Positions 1-5,049 of a stretch of DNA of 5,049 nucleotides are shown one piece after another (the stretch's first letter is position 1; each line of letters begins with the position of its first letter). Origin of the DNA: Gammaproteobacteria bacterium (lineage in GTDB: Bacteria > Pseudomonadota > Gammaproteobacteria > Burkholderiales > Burkholderiaceae_C). The stretch spans positions 1 to 5,049 of the forward strand of contig JAHIQV010000475.1 of assembly GCA_018903185.1 (NCBI GenBank). The letters run 5' to 3'. The notes under the pieces were generated by a model. That model had not been told where the DNA came from. It saw only the letters and a program-made list of their open reading frames with translations, and made no database searches. A program made the translations under genes and the position numbers.

Positions 1-1
1 G

Positions 2-2227
2 GGCGAGTACACCGAAGGCATCGAGCGCATCAACATCGAGCTTTCGCTGCGCAACAAGCTCAAGCTCTGCGAAGCGCTGGAAGCTTTCTTCACCCGCGGC
101 CAGCTGCCGCTGGGCAAGACCGACGACGCCAACGACATCCCCAGCGCCGAGCTGCTGGAAGACCGCGTGCAGCAGGCGCTGGCGCTGGTGCGCGAGGTGC
201 GCTCGCTCTGGGCCGGCTGGCTGCGTGACGTGGACACGCTGTTCCCGCAGCTGCAGGACCATTCGCTGCGCGCGAGCTGGAAGGCGCAGATCCGCGCGCC
301 GCTGCAAGGCATCTTCAATGGCGCGGCGTTCGGCGCCATCCTGAGCGAAATCAACGCCATCCACCAGCGCGTGCTGAAAGGCCGCGTGTGGGTGGCGCTG
401 CACATGCACGCCGGCGACGGCAATGTGCACACCAACATCCCCGTCAACAGCGACGACTACGAGATGTTGCAGACCGCGCACGAAGCGGTGGGCCGCATCA
501 TGGTGCTGGCGCGCAGCCTGGACGGCGTGATCTCGGGCGAACACGGCATCGGCATCACCAAGCTGGAATTCCTGACCGACGACGAACTGCGCCCTTTCGC
601 CGAGTACAAGGCCAAGGTGGACCCGGAGGGTCGCTTCAACAAGGGCAAGCTGCTGCGCGACCTGTCGGGCGTACAAGGCCTCGCCTCTGACAGCAGCCTG
701 CGCAGCGCCGATCTCTCCAACGCCTACACACCCAGCTTCGGACTGATGGGCCACGAGTCGCTGATCATGCAGCAGAGCGACATCGGCGCCATCGCCGACT
801 CGGTCAAGGACTGCCTGCGCTGCGGCAAGTGCAAACCGGTGTGTGCCACGCACGTGCCGCGCGCCAACCTGCTCTATTCGCCGCGCAACAAGATCCTCGC
901 GACCTCGCTGCTGGTCGAGGCTTTCCTGTACGAAGAACAGACGCGCCGCGGCATCAGCATCAAACACTGGGAAGAATTTGAAGACGTGGCCGACCACTGC
1001 ACGGTCTGCCACAAGTGCCTGAGCCCGTGCCCGGTCAAGATCGACTTTGGCGACGTGACCATGAACATGCGCAACCTGTTGCGCAAGATGGGGCAGAAGA
1101 GCTTCCGCCCGGGCAACGCCGCGGCCATGTTCTTCCTGAACGCCACCAACCCCGAGACCATCAAGTTCATGCGCTCGGCCATGGTGGACGTGGGCTTCAA
1201 GGCCCAGCGTCTGGCCAACAAGGTGCTGAAGCTCGCCGCGCGCAGGCAGACCAGCGCGCCGCCGGCCACGCTGGGCCCGGCGCCGATCAAGGAGCAGGTG
1301 ATCCACTTCATCAACAAGAAGATGCCTGGCGGTCTGCCCAAGAAGACAGCGCGCGCGCTGCTGGACATCGAGGACAAGGACTACGTGCCGATCATCCGCA
1401 ACCCGGTGGGCACGACGGCTGAGACCGAGGCGGTGTTCTATTTCCCTGGCTGCGGCTCGGAGCGCCTGTTCAGCCAGGTGGGGCTGGCCACGCAGGCCAT
1501 GCTCTGGCACGCGGGCGTGCAGACCGTGCTGCCGCCGGGCTATCTGTGCTGTGGTTACCCGCAGCGCGGCTCGGGCCAGTTCGACAAGGCCGAAAAAATC
1601 ATCACCGACAACCGGGTGCTGTTCCACCGCGTGGCCAACACGCTGAACTACCTGGACATCAAGACCGTGGTGGTCAGCTGCGGCACCTGCTACGACCAGC
1701 TGCAGGGCTACGAGTTCGACCAGATCTTCCCCGGCTGCCGCATCATCGACATCCACGAATACCTGCTGGAAAAAGGCATCACGCTGCCGGCCGGGCAGGG
1801 CGGTTACCTGTACCACGACCCCTGCCACACGCCCATGAAGCTGCAGGACCCGATGAAGACGGTCAAAGCGCTGGTGGGCGACAACGTGGTCGAGAGCAAG
1901 CGCTGCTGCGGCGAGAGCGGCACGCTCGGCGTGACGCGGCCTGACATCTCGACCCAGATCCGCTTCCGCAAGGAGGAAGAGATCAAGAAGGGCGAGGCGC
2001 AGCTGCGCGCCGCCGGCACCGTGGGCGCCCAGGCCAACATCAAGATGCTGACCTCGTGCCCGAGCTGCCTGCAGGGCCTGACGCGCTACGGCGATGACCT
2101 GAACAACGGTCTGCTCGAAGCCGACTACATCGTGGTCGAGATGGCCAACCAGATTCTGGGCAAGGACTGGTTGCCCGATTACGTGGCGCAAGCCAACCAG
2201 GGCGGCATTGAACGCGTGCTGGTCTGA
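2..2227 (+). CDS. FAD-linked oxidase / 4Fe-4S / CCG-domain fusion oxidoreductase (5' end missing)
   Basis: This is the C-terminal part of a large fusion dehydrogenase; the reading frame is open to the left edge, so the GTG at 167 is an internal valine and not a start. The 741 visible residues begin in the C-terminal domain of a D-lactate dehydrogenase/GlcD-type FAD oxidase, with the motif LHMHAGDGNVH near residues 133-143 and GEHGIG near 179-184. A ferredoxin-like module follows with two CxxCxxCxxxC clusters (cysteines near 271/274/277/281 and 333/336/339/343), expected to bind two 4Fe-4S clusters. After a linker of about 130 residues come two CCG domains of the GlcF/GlpC/HdrD type: FPGCG 481, LCCG 515, SCGTC 559; then HDPCH 605, RCCGESG 634, SCPSC 685. 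Known relatives are Burkholderiales proteins of roughly 1,300 residues with an N-terminal DUF3683 and FAD-binding domain, which would lie outside the window. The inferred role is oxidation of a 2-hydroxy acid with electrons passed through Fe-S centres to quinone at the inner membrane. The substrate cannot be told from sequence. All cluster cysteines look intact. Confidence 0.93.
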   Translation, partial: GEYTEGIERINIELSLRNKLKLCEALEAFFTRGQLPLGKTDDANDIPSAELLEDRVQQALALVREVRSLWAGWLRDVDTLFPQLQDHSLRASWKAQIRAPLQGIFNGAAFGAILSEINAIHQRVLKGRVWVALHMHAGDGNVHTNIPVNSDDYEMLQTAHEAVGRIMVLARSLDGVISGEHGIGITKLEFLTDDELRPFAEYKAKVDPEGRFNKGKLLRDLSGVQGLASDSSLRSADLSNAYTPSFGLMGHESLIMQQSDIGAIADSVKDCLRCGKCKPVCATHVPRANLLYSPRNKILATSLLVEAFLYEEQTRRGISIKHWEEFEDVADHCTVCHKCLSPCPVKIDFGDVTMNMRNLLRKMGQKSFRPGNAAAMFFLNATNPETIKFMRSAMVDVGFKAQRLANKVLKLAARRQTSAPPATLGPAPIKEQVIHFINKKMPGGLPKKTARALLDIEDKDYVPIIRNPVGTTAETEAVFYFPGCGSERLFSQVGLATQAMLWHAGVQTVLPPGYLCCGYPQRGSGQFDKAEKIITDNRVLFHRVANTLNYLDIKTVVVSCGTCYDQLQGYEFDQIFPGCRIIDIHEYLLEKGITLPAGQGGYLYHDPCHTPMKLQDPMKTVKALVGDNVVESKRCCGESGTLGVTRPDISTQIRFRKEEEIKKGEAQLRAAGTVGAQANIKMLTSCPSCLQGLTRYGDDLNNGLLEADYIVVEMANQILGKDWLPDYVAQANQGGIERVLV

Positions 2228-2243
2228 TCACAGTCAACCAACC

Positions 2244-2248
2244 GGAGA
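2244..2248 (+). promoter_or_regulatory. Ribosome binding site of the DUF971 gene
   Basis: GGAGA lies 5 bases before the ATG at 2254 in the 26-base gap after the oxidoreductase stop. It supports that ATG as the start, and the gap has no room for a clear terminator, so co-transcription with the upstream gene is likely. Confidence 0.7.
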
Positions 2249-2253
2249 CAGCC

Positions 2254-2673
2254 ATGGCAGGACTCGACAAAAACACCCCGACACCGCAGGACATCACAGT
2301 GCACAGCCAGTCGCGCGTGCTGCAGGTGAGCTTTTCGGATGGCAGCGACTTCCGCATCCCGTTCGAACTGATGCGGGTGTTTTCGCCTTCGGCCGAAGTC
2401 CAGGGCCACGGCCCGGGCCAGGAAGTCCTGCAGACCGGCAAGCGCGAGGTCGGCATTCTGGCGCTGGAGGCCGTGGGCAACTACGCGGTGCAGCCCACGT
2501 TCAGCGACGGTCACGACAGCGGTATTTATTCGTGGGACTACCTGTATTTCCTGGGCAGCCAGCAGGACGCGCTGTGGGCCGACTACCAGCAACGCCTCCT
2601 CCAGGCGGGGGTTGACCGCGATGCCGCCATGCCGGAAAAAGCAGGCTCAGCCTGCGGAAGCCACTCACACTAG
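2254..2673 (+). CDS. DUF971 family protein (gamma-butyrobetaine hydroxylase-like N-terminal domain)
   Basis: A 139-residue cytoplasmic protein made of one DUF971/GBBH-like_N domain (about residues 11-115). The recognisable signatures are the early strand region [19 protein letters not shown] (23-41) and the strongly conserved block from [20 protein letters not shown] to DYLYFLG (75-101). The same domain occurs at the N terminus of gamma-butyrobetaine hydroxylases and at the C terminus of plant HCF101-type Fe-S carrier proteins; the stand-alone bacterial form has no established function that I know of. The only cysteine is Cys134, in a His-rich tail (CGSHSH), so the metal-binding cysteines of the GBBH version are absent from the domain core. 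The start is supported by GGAGA at 2244. The stop is 14 bases before the ubiE start, so the two are very likely translated from one mRNA. Pairing with ubiE is, from memory, common in Betaproteobacteria, which suggests a role linked to quinone or Fe-S metabolism; that is inference. Confidence 0.9.
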   Translation: MAGLDKNTPTPQDITVHSQSRVLQVSFSDGSDFRIPFELMRVFSPSAEVQGHGPGQEVLQTGKREVGILALEAVGNYAVQPTFSDGHDSGIYSWDYLYFLGSQQDALWADYQQRLLQAGVDRDAAMPEKAGSACGSHSH

Positions 2674-2687
2674 GATCGGATCGCGCC

Positions 2688-3419
2688 ATGGCAACCACCC
2701 ATTTCGGCTTCAAGAACGTCGACGAGCGCGAGAAAGCACAGCACGTGCGCAGCGTGTTCGACTCTGTCGCGCCCAAGTACGACGTGATGAACGATCTCAT
2801 GTCGGCCGGTCTGCACCGCGTCTGGAAACGCTACACCCTCACCGTGGCCAACCCGCAGCCAGGCCAGCAGGTGCTGGACATCGCTGGCGGGACGGGTGAC
2901 CTGTCGCTGGCTTTTGCGGCCAAGGTTGGCCCGACAGGTCGGGTGGTGCATACCGATATCAATGAGGCCATGTTGCGCGAAGGCCGCAACCGGCTGCTCG
3001 ACAAAGGGGTCGTGCTACCCACCATGGTGTGCGATGCCGAGAAGCTGCCATTCGCGAACGAATCGTTCGATTTTGTGTCGGTGGCCTTTGGCCTGCGCAA
3101 CATGACCCACAAGGAACTTGCGCTGGCCGAGATGCATCGCACCTTGAAGCCGGGTGGCAAATTGCTGGTGCTGGAGTTTTCCCGGGTGGCCAAGCCGCTG
3201 GAGAAAGCTTATGACTGGTACTCGTTCAACATCCTGCCGAAGCTGGGCAAGCTGGTGGCCAACGACGAGCACAGCTACCGCTACCTCGCCGAGTCCATCC
3301 GCATGCATCCGGGACAGGAGGAATTGCGGCAGATGATGAAGGCAGCGGGGTTCGGACACGTGGACGTGCACAACCTCAGCGCCGGAGTGGTGGCCTTGCA
3401 CGTCGGCATCAAGTGTTGA
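2688..3419 (+). CDS. ubiE: Ubiquinone biosynthesis C-methyltransferase UbiE
   Basis: A complete 243-residue class I SAM-dependent methyltransferase, close to the usual UbiE length. UbiE methylates the ring carbon of 2-polyprenyl-6-methoxy-1,4-benzoquinol in ubiquinone synthesis, and demethylmenaquinol in species that make menaquinone. The first UbiE/COQ5 signature is [16 protein letters not shown] at residues 31-46; SAM-binding motif I is [10 protein letters not shown] at 62-71; the acidic residue after strand 2 is Asp90 (HTDIN); the post-motif DAEKLPF is at 116-122; and the second signature region [15 protein letters not shown] is at 151-165. The C-terminal HVGIKC ending is typical of the betaproteobacterial form. 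The ATG at 2688 gives the standard [11 protein letters not shown] beginning. The ribosome site is weak: AGGA at 2672-2675 overlaps the upstream stop codon, so translational coupling to DUF971 is plausible. ubiJ lies downstream, separated from ubiE by one Tim44-like gene. Confidence 0.98.
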   Translation: MATTHFGFKNVDEREKAQHVRSVFDSVAPKYDVMNDLMSAGLHRVWKRYTLTVANPQPGQQVLDIAGGTGDLSLAFAAKVGPTGRVVHTDINEAMLREGRNRLLDKGVVLPTMVCDAEKLPFANESFDFVSVAFGLRNMTHKELALAEMHRTLKPGGKLLVLEFSRVAKPLEKAYDWYSFNILPKLGKLVANDEHSYRYLAESIRMHPGQEELRQMMKAAGFGHVDVHNLSAGVVALHVGIKC

Positions 3420-3440
3420 TTCAACGTTTTTTCATCAACT

Positions 3441-3446
3441 GAGGGA
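3441..3446 (+). promoter_or_regulatory. Ribosome binding site of the Tim44-like gene
   Basis: GAGGGA lies 7 bases before the ATG at 3454, a good match in sequence and spacing. It fixes the start of a protein with a clear signal peptide. Confidence 0.7.
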
Positions 3447-3453
3447 CAGGGCA

Positions 3454-4416
3454 ATGAGCAGGTTGTGGTCGGTACTTCTGGTCTGCGCGATGGCGATCGG
3501 GGCGCAGGACGTCTCGGCCAAACGCATCGGCGGCGGCTTGTCGGTTGGCAAGCAGTCGGGCAGTGTGACGCAGCGCAGCGCCGCACCCACAAGCACCCCG
3601 CAGCAGGTGCCCGCTCAAAACGCAGCAGCCCGACCTGCCGCGCCGTCGCCTGCTGCAGCCGCAGCTGCCGCCCCCAAGCGTCCCTGGGGTGCCATGCTGG
3701 GTGGCCTGGCCGCTGGTCTCGGCCTGGCCTGGCTGGCTTCCTCGCTGGGTCTGGGTGAGGGCTTTGCCCAGTTCCTCCTGCTGGCTTTGCTGGCGGTGGT
3801 GGTGGTGGCGGTGATCCGCGTGGTGATGCGCCGCGGTGCACCGGCTGCCAAACCTTCCGGATTGGTCTACCAGGGTGCAGGCGCCTCGGACCAGGCGGCG
3901 ACGCCGCGGGGTTACAGCCCGCAGAACGTGGGCAACGACGCGTCGGCCCGTCCCTGGGAACGTGGTGCCTCGGCCGGCGCCGGTGGCTCCATGATCGGTT
4001 CGGCGCTGGCGGGCTCACCCTCCTGGGGCGTGCCCAGCGACTTCGATGTCGAGGGTTTTCTCAAGGCATCCAAGACCAACTTCGTGAACCTGCAGGATGC
4101 CTGGGACCGGTCCGACATTCCCAGCCTGCGGGCCATGATGACCGACGGCATGCTGGAGCAGATCAAGAGCCAGCTGGCCGAGCGCGAGCAGACCAGTGGC
4201 AGCAGCGTCAACAAGACCGATGTCGTGATGCTCGAAGCCCAACTGCTGGGCATCGAGGAACTGGCCGACGGGTACATGGCGAGCGTGGAGTTTTCCGGGA
4301 TGATCCGGGAAGACGCTTCGGCCGGCCCCAATCCCTTCCGCGAAGTCTGGAACATCACCCGGCCCAAGAGTGGCTCCGGCGGCTGGCTGGTGGCCGGGGT
4401 TCAGGCCCTTCAATAA
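3454..4416 (+). CDS. Tim44-like domain membrane protein
   Basis: A 320-residue inner-membrane protein of the bacterial Tim44-like family. A signal peptide covers residues 1-22 with a likely cut after VSA and before KRIGGG. Next is an Ala/Pro/Gln-rich linker (about 42-77, including seven alanines in a row at 67-73), then two hydrophobic segments (about 79-100 and 104-124) followed by the basic RVVMRR. A Gly/Ser/Ala-rich stretch leads to the C-terminal Tim44-like domain (about 197-320, FDVEGFLKASKTNFVNLQDAWD through WLVAGVQALQ). This domain has the NTF2-like fold of mitochondrial Tim44 and MRPL45, where it contacts the membrane. The bacterial protein is not a proven translocase part; its function is unknown. 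Its place between ubiE and ubiJ suggests a role near quinone synthesis, for example holding Ubi proteins or lipid substrate at the membrane, but this is inference from context. GAGGGA at 3441 supports the start. Which side of the membrane holds the C-terminal domain depends on whether the signal is cleaved; two later segments would leave it in the periplasm if it is, provided both truly span. Confidence 0.9.
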   Translation: MSRLWSVLLVCAMAIGAQDVSAKRIGGGLSVGKQSGSVTQRSAAPTSTPQQVPAQNAAARPAAPSPAAAAAAAPKRPWGAMLGGLAAGLGLAWLASSLGLGEGFAQFLLLALLAVVVVAVIRVVMRRGAPAAKPSGLVYQGAGASDQAATPRGYSPQNVGNDASARPWERGASAGAGGSMIGSALAGSPSWGVPSDFDVEGFLKASKTNFVNLQDAWDRSDIPSLRAMMTDGMLEQIKSQLAEREQTSGSSVNKTDVVMLEAQLLGIEELADGYMASVEFSGMIREDASAGPNPFREVWNITRPKSGSGGWLVAGVQALQ

Positions 4417-4423
4417 TGTTTGC

Positions 4424-4461
4424 GGGTCAGACCTTCAGCTCTGACCCCAGCTGATCAGGTC
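4424..4461 (+). repeat. Overlapping, mutually exclusive inverted repeats in the Tim44-like/ubiJ gap
   Basis: Two hairpins compete for the same bases. Hairpin A is a perfect 8-bp repeat, GGGTCAGA (4424-4431) with TCTGACCC (4440-4447), and an 8-base loop. Hairpin B pairs GACCTTCAGCT (4430-4440) with AGCTGATCAGGTC (4449-4461): 11 base pairs with a two-base bulge (TC at 4455-4456). They cannot form together. No T-run follows either, so neither looks like a standard intrinsic terminator. The GGGTCAG/CTGACCC arms resemble REP-type repeats of Proteobacteria, but copy number elsewhere cannot be seen here. Confidence 0.6.
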
Positions 4462-4462
4462 G

Positions 4463-4477
4463 GCGGGATGGTCCCGC
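4463..4477 (+). repeat. Small perfect hairpin upstream of ubiJ
   Basis: GCGGGA (4463-4468) and TCCCGC (4472-4477) form a 6-bp GC-rich stem with a three-base loop. It starts one base after the preceding inverted repeat and ends ten bases before the 13-bp palindrome at the ubiJ start, so the whole gap is structured. There is no T-run after it. Confidence 0.5.
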
Positions 4478-4487
4478 GTTATCCGTC

Positions 4488-4525
4488 AAAATCGGGGGGT
4501 CATGAAAAATGTACCCCCCGATTTT
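4488..4525 (+). terminator. 13-bp perfect palindrome over the ubiJ start: intrinsic terminator or translational switch
   Basis: AAAATCGGGGGGT (4488-4500) is the exact reverse complement of ACCCCCCGATTTT (4513-4525), with a 12-base loop. The form is that of a bidirectional intrinsic terminator: an A-tract, a GC-rich stem with six G-C pairs in a row, then five T (4522-4526). It lies 72 bases after the Tim44-like stop. Its loop contains ATG at 4502, the only ATG that can start ubiJ, and its left arm contains the only purine-rich ribosome-site candidate (GGGGGG, 4494-4499). Folded RNA would therefore hide the ribosome site, and a working terminator would cut the transcript before most of ubiJ. 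A repeat insertion is the third explanation. The structure is certain; the function is not. Confidence 0.6.
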
Positions 4526-5049
4526 TCGTCCGGCGCCGACAGCGGCAGCCGATCGCCCCTGGGCTTTTTGCAGTCCCTGCTGGGCAGCATCCGTCCGCCC
4601 GACTGGGTGGTGGACGAGCTACAGAACCGCCTGGTGCTGTTCCTCAACCACGTGCTGATGCAGGAGCCGCAGGCACAGGAACGTCTCAAGCGCCAGAAGG
4701 GCAAACCGGTGCGGGTGCAGTGGGGCGACTTCCACCTTACGCTCGCAGCCACGCCCGCCGGTCTGCTGGAGCGCCCGGTCGCGGGTGCCCAGCCCGAGCT
4801 CACCGTTTCACTGACCCAGACCTCGCCGTTTGCGCTGGCCCAGCGTGTCATCGCCGGCGACAAGCCGGGCGTGGACATCCAGGGTGACGTGCAGCTCGCT
4901 GCCGAAGTCGCCTGGCTGGTGGACAACGTGCGCTGGGACGTGGAAGAAGACCTGTCCCGCGTGGTGGGCGACGCCACCGCGCACACGCTGAGCCGGTTTG
5001 CGCGCGCAGGCGCCCAGGCTGTGAAGGCGTTTGCCGCGCGCCTGCCCGA
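4502..5049 (+). CDS. ubiJ: Ubiquinone biosynthesis accessory factor UbiJ, SCP2 domain (3' end missing)
   Basis: The frame runs from ATG 4502 past the right edge with no stop, giving 182 residues of a protein whose E. coli counterpart has about 201. UbiJ is a non-catalytic SCP2-fold protein that, with UbiK, helps the soluble Ubi complex handle the hydrophobic ubiquinone intermediates. Visible signs are PPDWVVDELQNRLVLFLNHV (32-51), the SCP2-like strands RVQWGDFHLTLAATPAGLLE (71-90), and the conserved KPGVDIQGDVQLAAEVAWLV (121-140) followed by RWDVEEDLSRVVGDATAH (144-161). The remaining visible tail is an Ala/Arg-rich helix. The first 19 or so residues (MKNVPPDFSSGADSGSRSP) are not recognisably conserved, and residues 5-8 are encoded by the right arm of a palindrome. 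The frame upstream of 4502 has no ATG, GTG or TTG before a stop at 4442; the next possible start inside is TTG at 4568, with no good ribosome site. Position after ubiE and a Tim44-like gene fits the usual ubiE-ubiJ-ubiB order. Confidence 0.88.
   Translation, partial: MKNVPPDFSSGADSGSRSPLGFLQSLLGSIRPPDWVVDELQNRLVLFLNHVLMQEPQAQERLKRQKGKPVRVQWGDFHLTLAATPAGLLERPVAGAQPELTVSLTQTSPFALAQRVIAGDKPGVDIQGDVQLAAEVAWLVDNVRWDVEEDLSRVVGDATAHTLSRFARAGAQAVKAFAARLP

Noticed and set aside
167..169. GTG at 167 as the start of the first gene
   Set aside because: The same frame is open to the left edge and the residues before it continue the FAD-oxidase domain, so this is an internal valine.
874..1377. Antisense open frame of 167 codons inside the oxidoreductase gene
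   Set aside because: It is the complement of a conserved Fe-S domain and linker with no recognisable protein features; a shadow frame caused by high GC.
2641..2655. GCAGGC-TCA-GCCTGC hairpin near the end of the DUF971 gene
   Set aside because: A short stem inside coding sequence with no T-run; likely chance in GC-rich DNA and codes for part of the protein tail.
3415..3439. Inverted repeat GTTGAT / ATCAAC and a GTTG-ATT-CAAC stem followed by six T after ubiE, as a terminator
   Set aside because: The stems are only 4 to 6 bp and AT-rich, too weak for an intrinsic terminator, and the next gene starts 34 bases after ubiE with its own good ribosome site.
3646..3675. GC-rich repeat-like alanine codons in the Tim44-like gene as a possible tandem repeat
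   Set aside because: Codons for a run of seven alanines vary (GCT, GCA, GCC), so it is a low-complexity protein linker rather than a DNA repeat.
3281..4018. Long antisense open frame of 245 codons across the ubiE end and the Tim44-like gene
   Set aside because: It is Pro/Arg/Ser-rich, typical of an antisense reading of GC-rich DNA, and fully overlaps two well-supported genes on the other strand.
4418..4501. A sigma-70 promoter for ubiJ in the 85-base gap
   Set aside because: I found no convincing -35/-10 pair at proper spacing; the sequence is dominated by inverted repeats.
4420..4887. 155-codon + strand frame starting at a GTG-like position/ATG-poor region just after the Tim44-like stop
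   Set aside because: It overlaps ubiJ in another frame, is rich in Arg/Pro/Ala/Gly with no domain, while the ubiJ frame gives clear UbiJ/SCP2 sequence.

Overview
The window is about 5 kb of GC-rich chromosome with dense, same-strand genes and short intergenic gaps. The gene content (a giant FAD oxidase / Fe-S fusion, a stand-alone DUF971 protein, UbiE, a Tim44-domain membrane protein, then UbiJ) and the protein sequences point to a betaproteobacterium of the order Burkholderiales, most likely family Comamonadaceae (Hydrogenophaga/Acidovorax-like). The family placement comes from recall of similar proteins and gene order, not from a search.

Layout, all on the + strand: (1) 2-2227, the C-terminal 741 residues of a large FAD-linked oxidase fused to a 4Fe-4S and double CCG-domain reductase module, cut by the left edge. 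(2) 2254-2673, a small DUF971 (GBBH-like N-terminal domain) protein. (3) 2688-3419, ubiE, the SAM-dependent C-methyltransferase of ubiquinone synthesis. (4) 3454-4416, a protein with a signal peptide, two membrane segments and a C-terminal Tim44-like domain. (5) 4417-4501, a short gap with nested inverted repeats. (6) 4502 to the right edge, the first 182 residues of ubiJ, the SCP2-type accessory factor of ubiquinone synthesis. It has no stop codon inside the window.

The first four genes are separated by only 14 to 34 bases and probably share a transcript. ubiE and ubiJ are neighbours in many Proteobacteria (ubiE-ubiJ-ubiB in Escherichia coli), so ubiB is expected just beyond the right edge. 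The Tim44-like gene sits between the two, and DUF971 and a probable quinone-reducing flavo-iron-sulfur enzyme lie upstream. This suggests a quinone-centred neighbourhood: one enzyme likely to feed electrons to quinone, and several proteins that make it.

The most unusual feature is the 4424-4525 segment, which holds at least three perfect inverted repeats. The last is a 13-bp palindrome whose loop contains the only plausible ATG of ubiJ and whose left arm contains the only purine-rich ribosome-binding candidate. It could be an intrinsic terminator overlapping the ubiJ start, a translational switch, or a REP-like repeat that landed at the 5' end of the gene. I saw no phage, insertion sequence, CRISPR, tRNA or rRNA, and nothing that amounts to a wholly new defence or mobile system.
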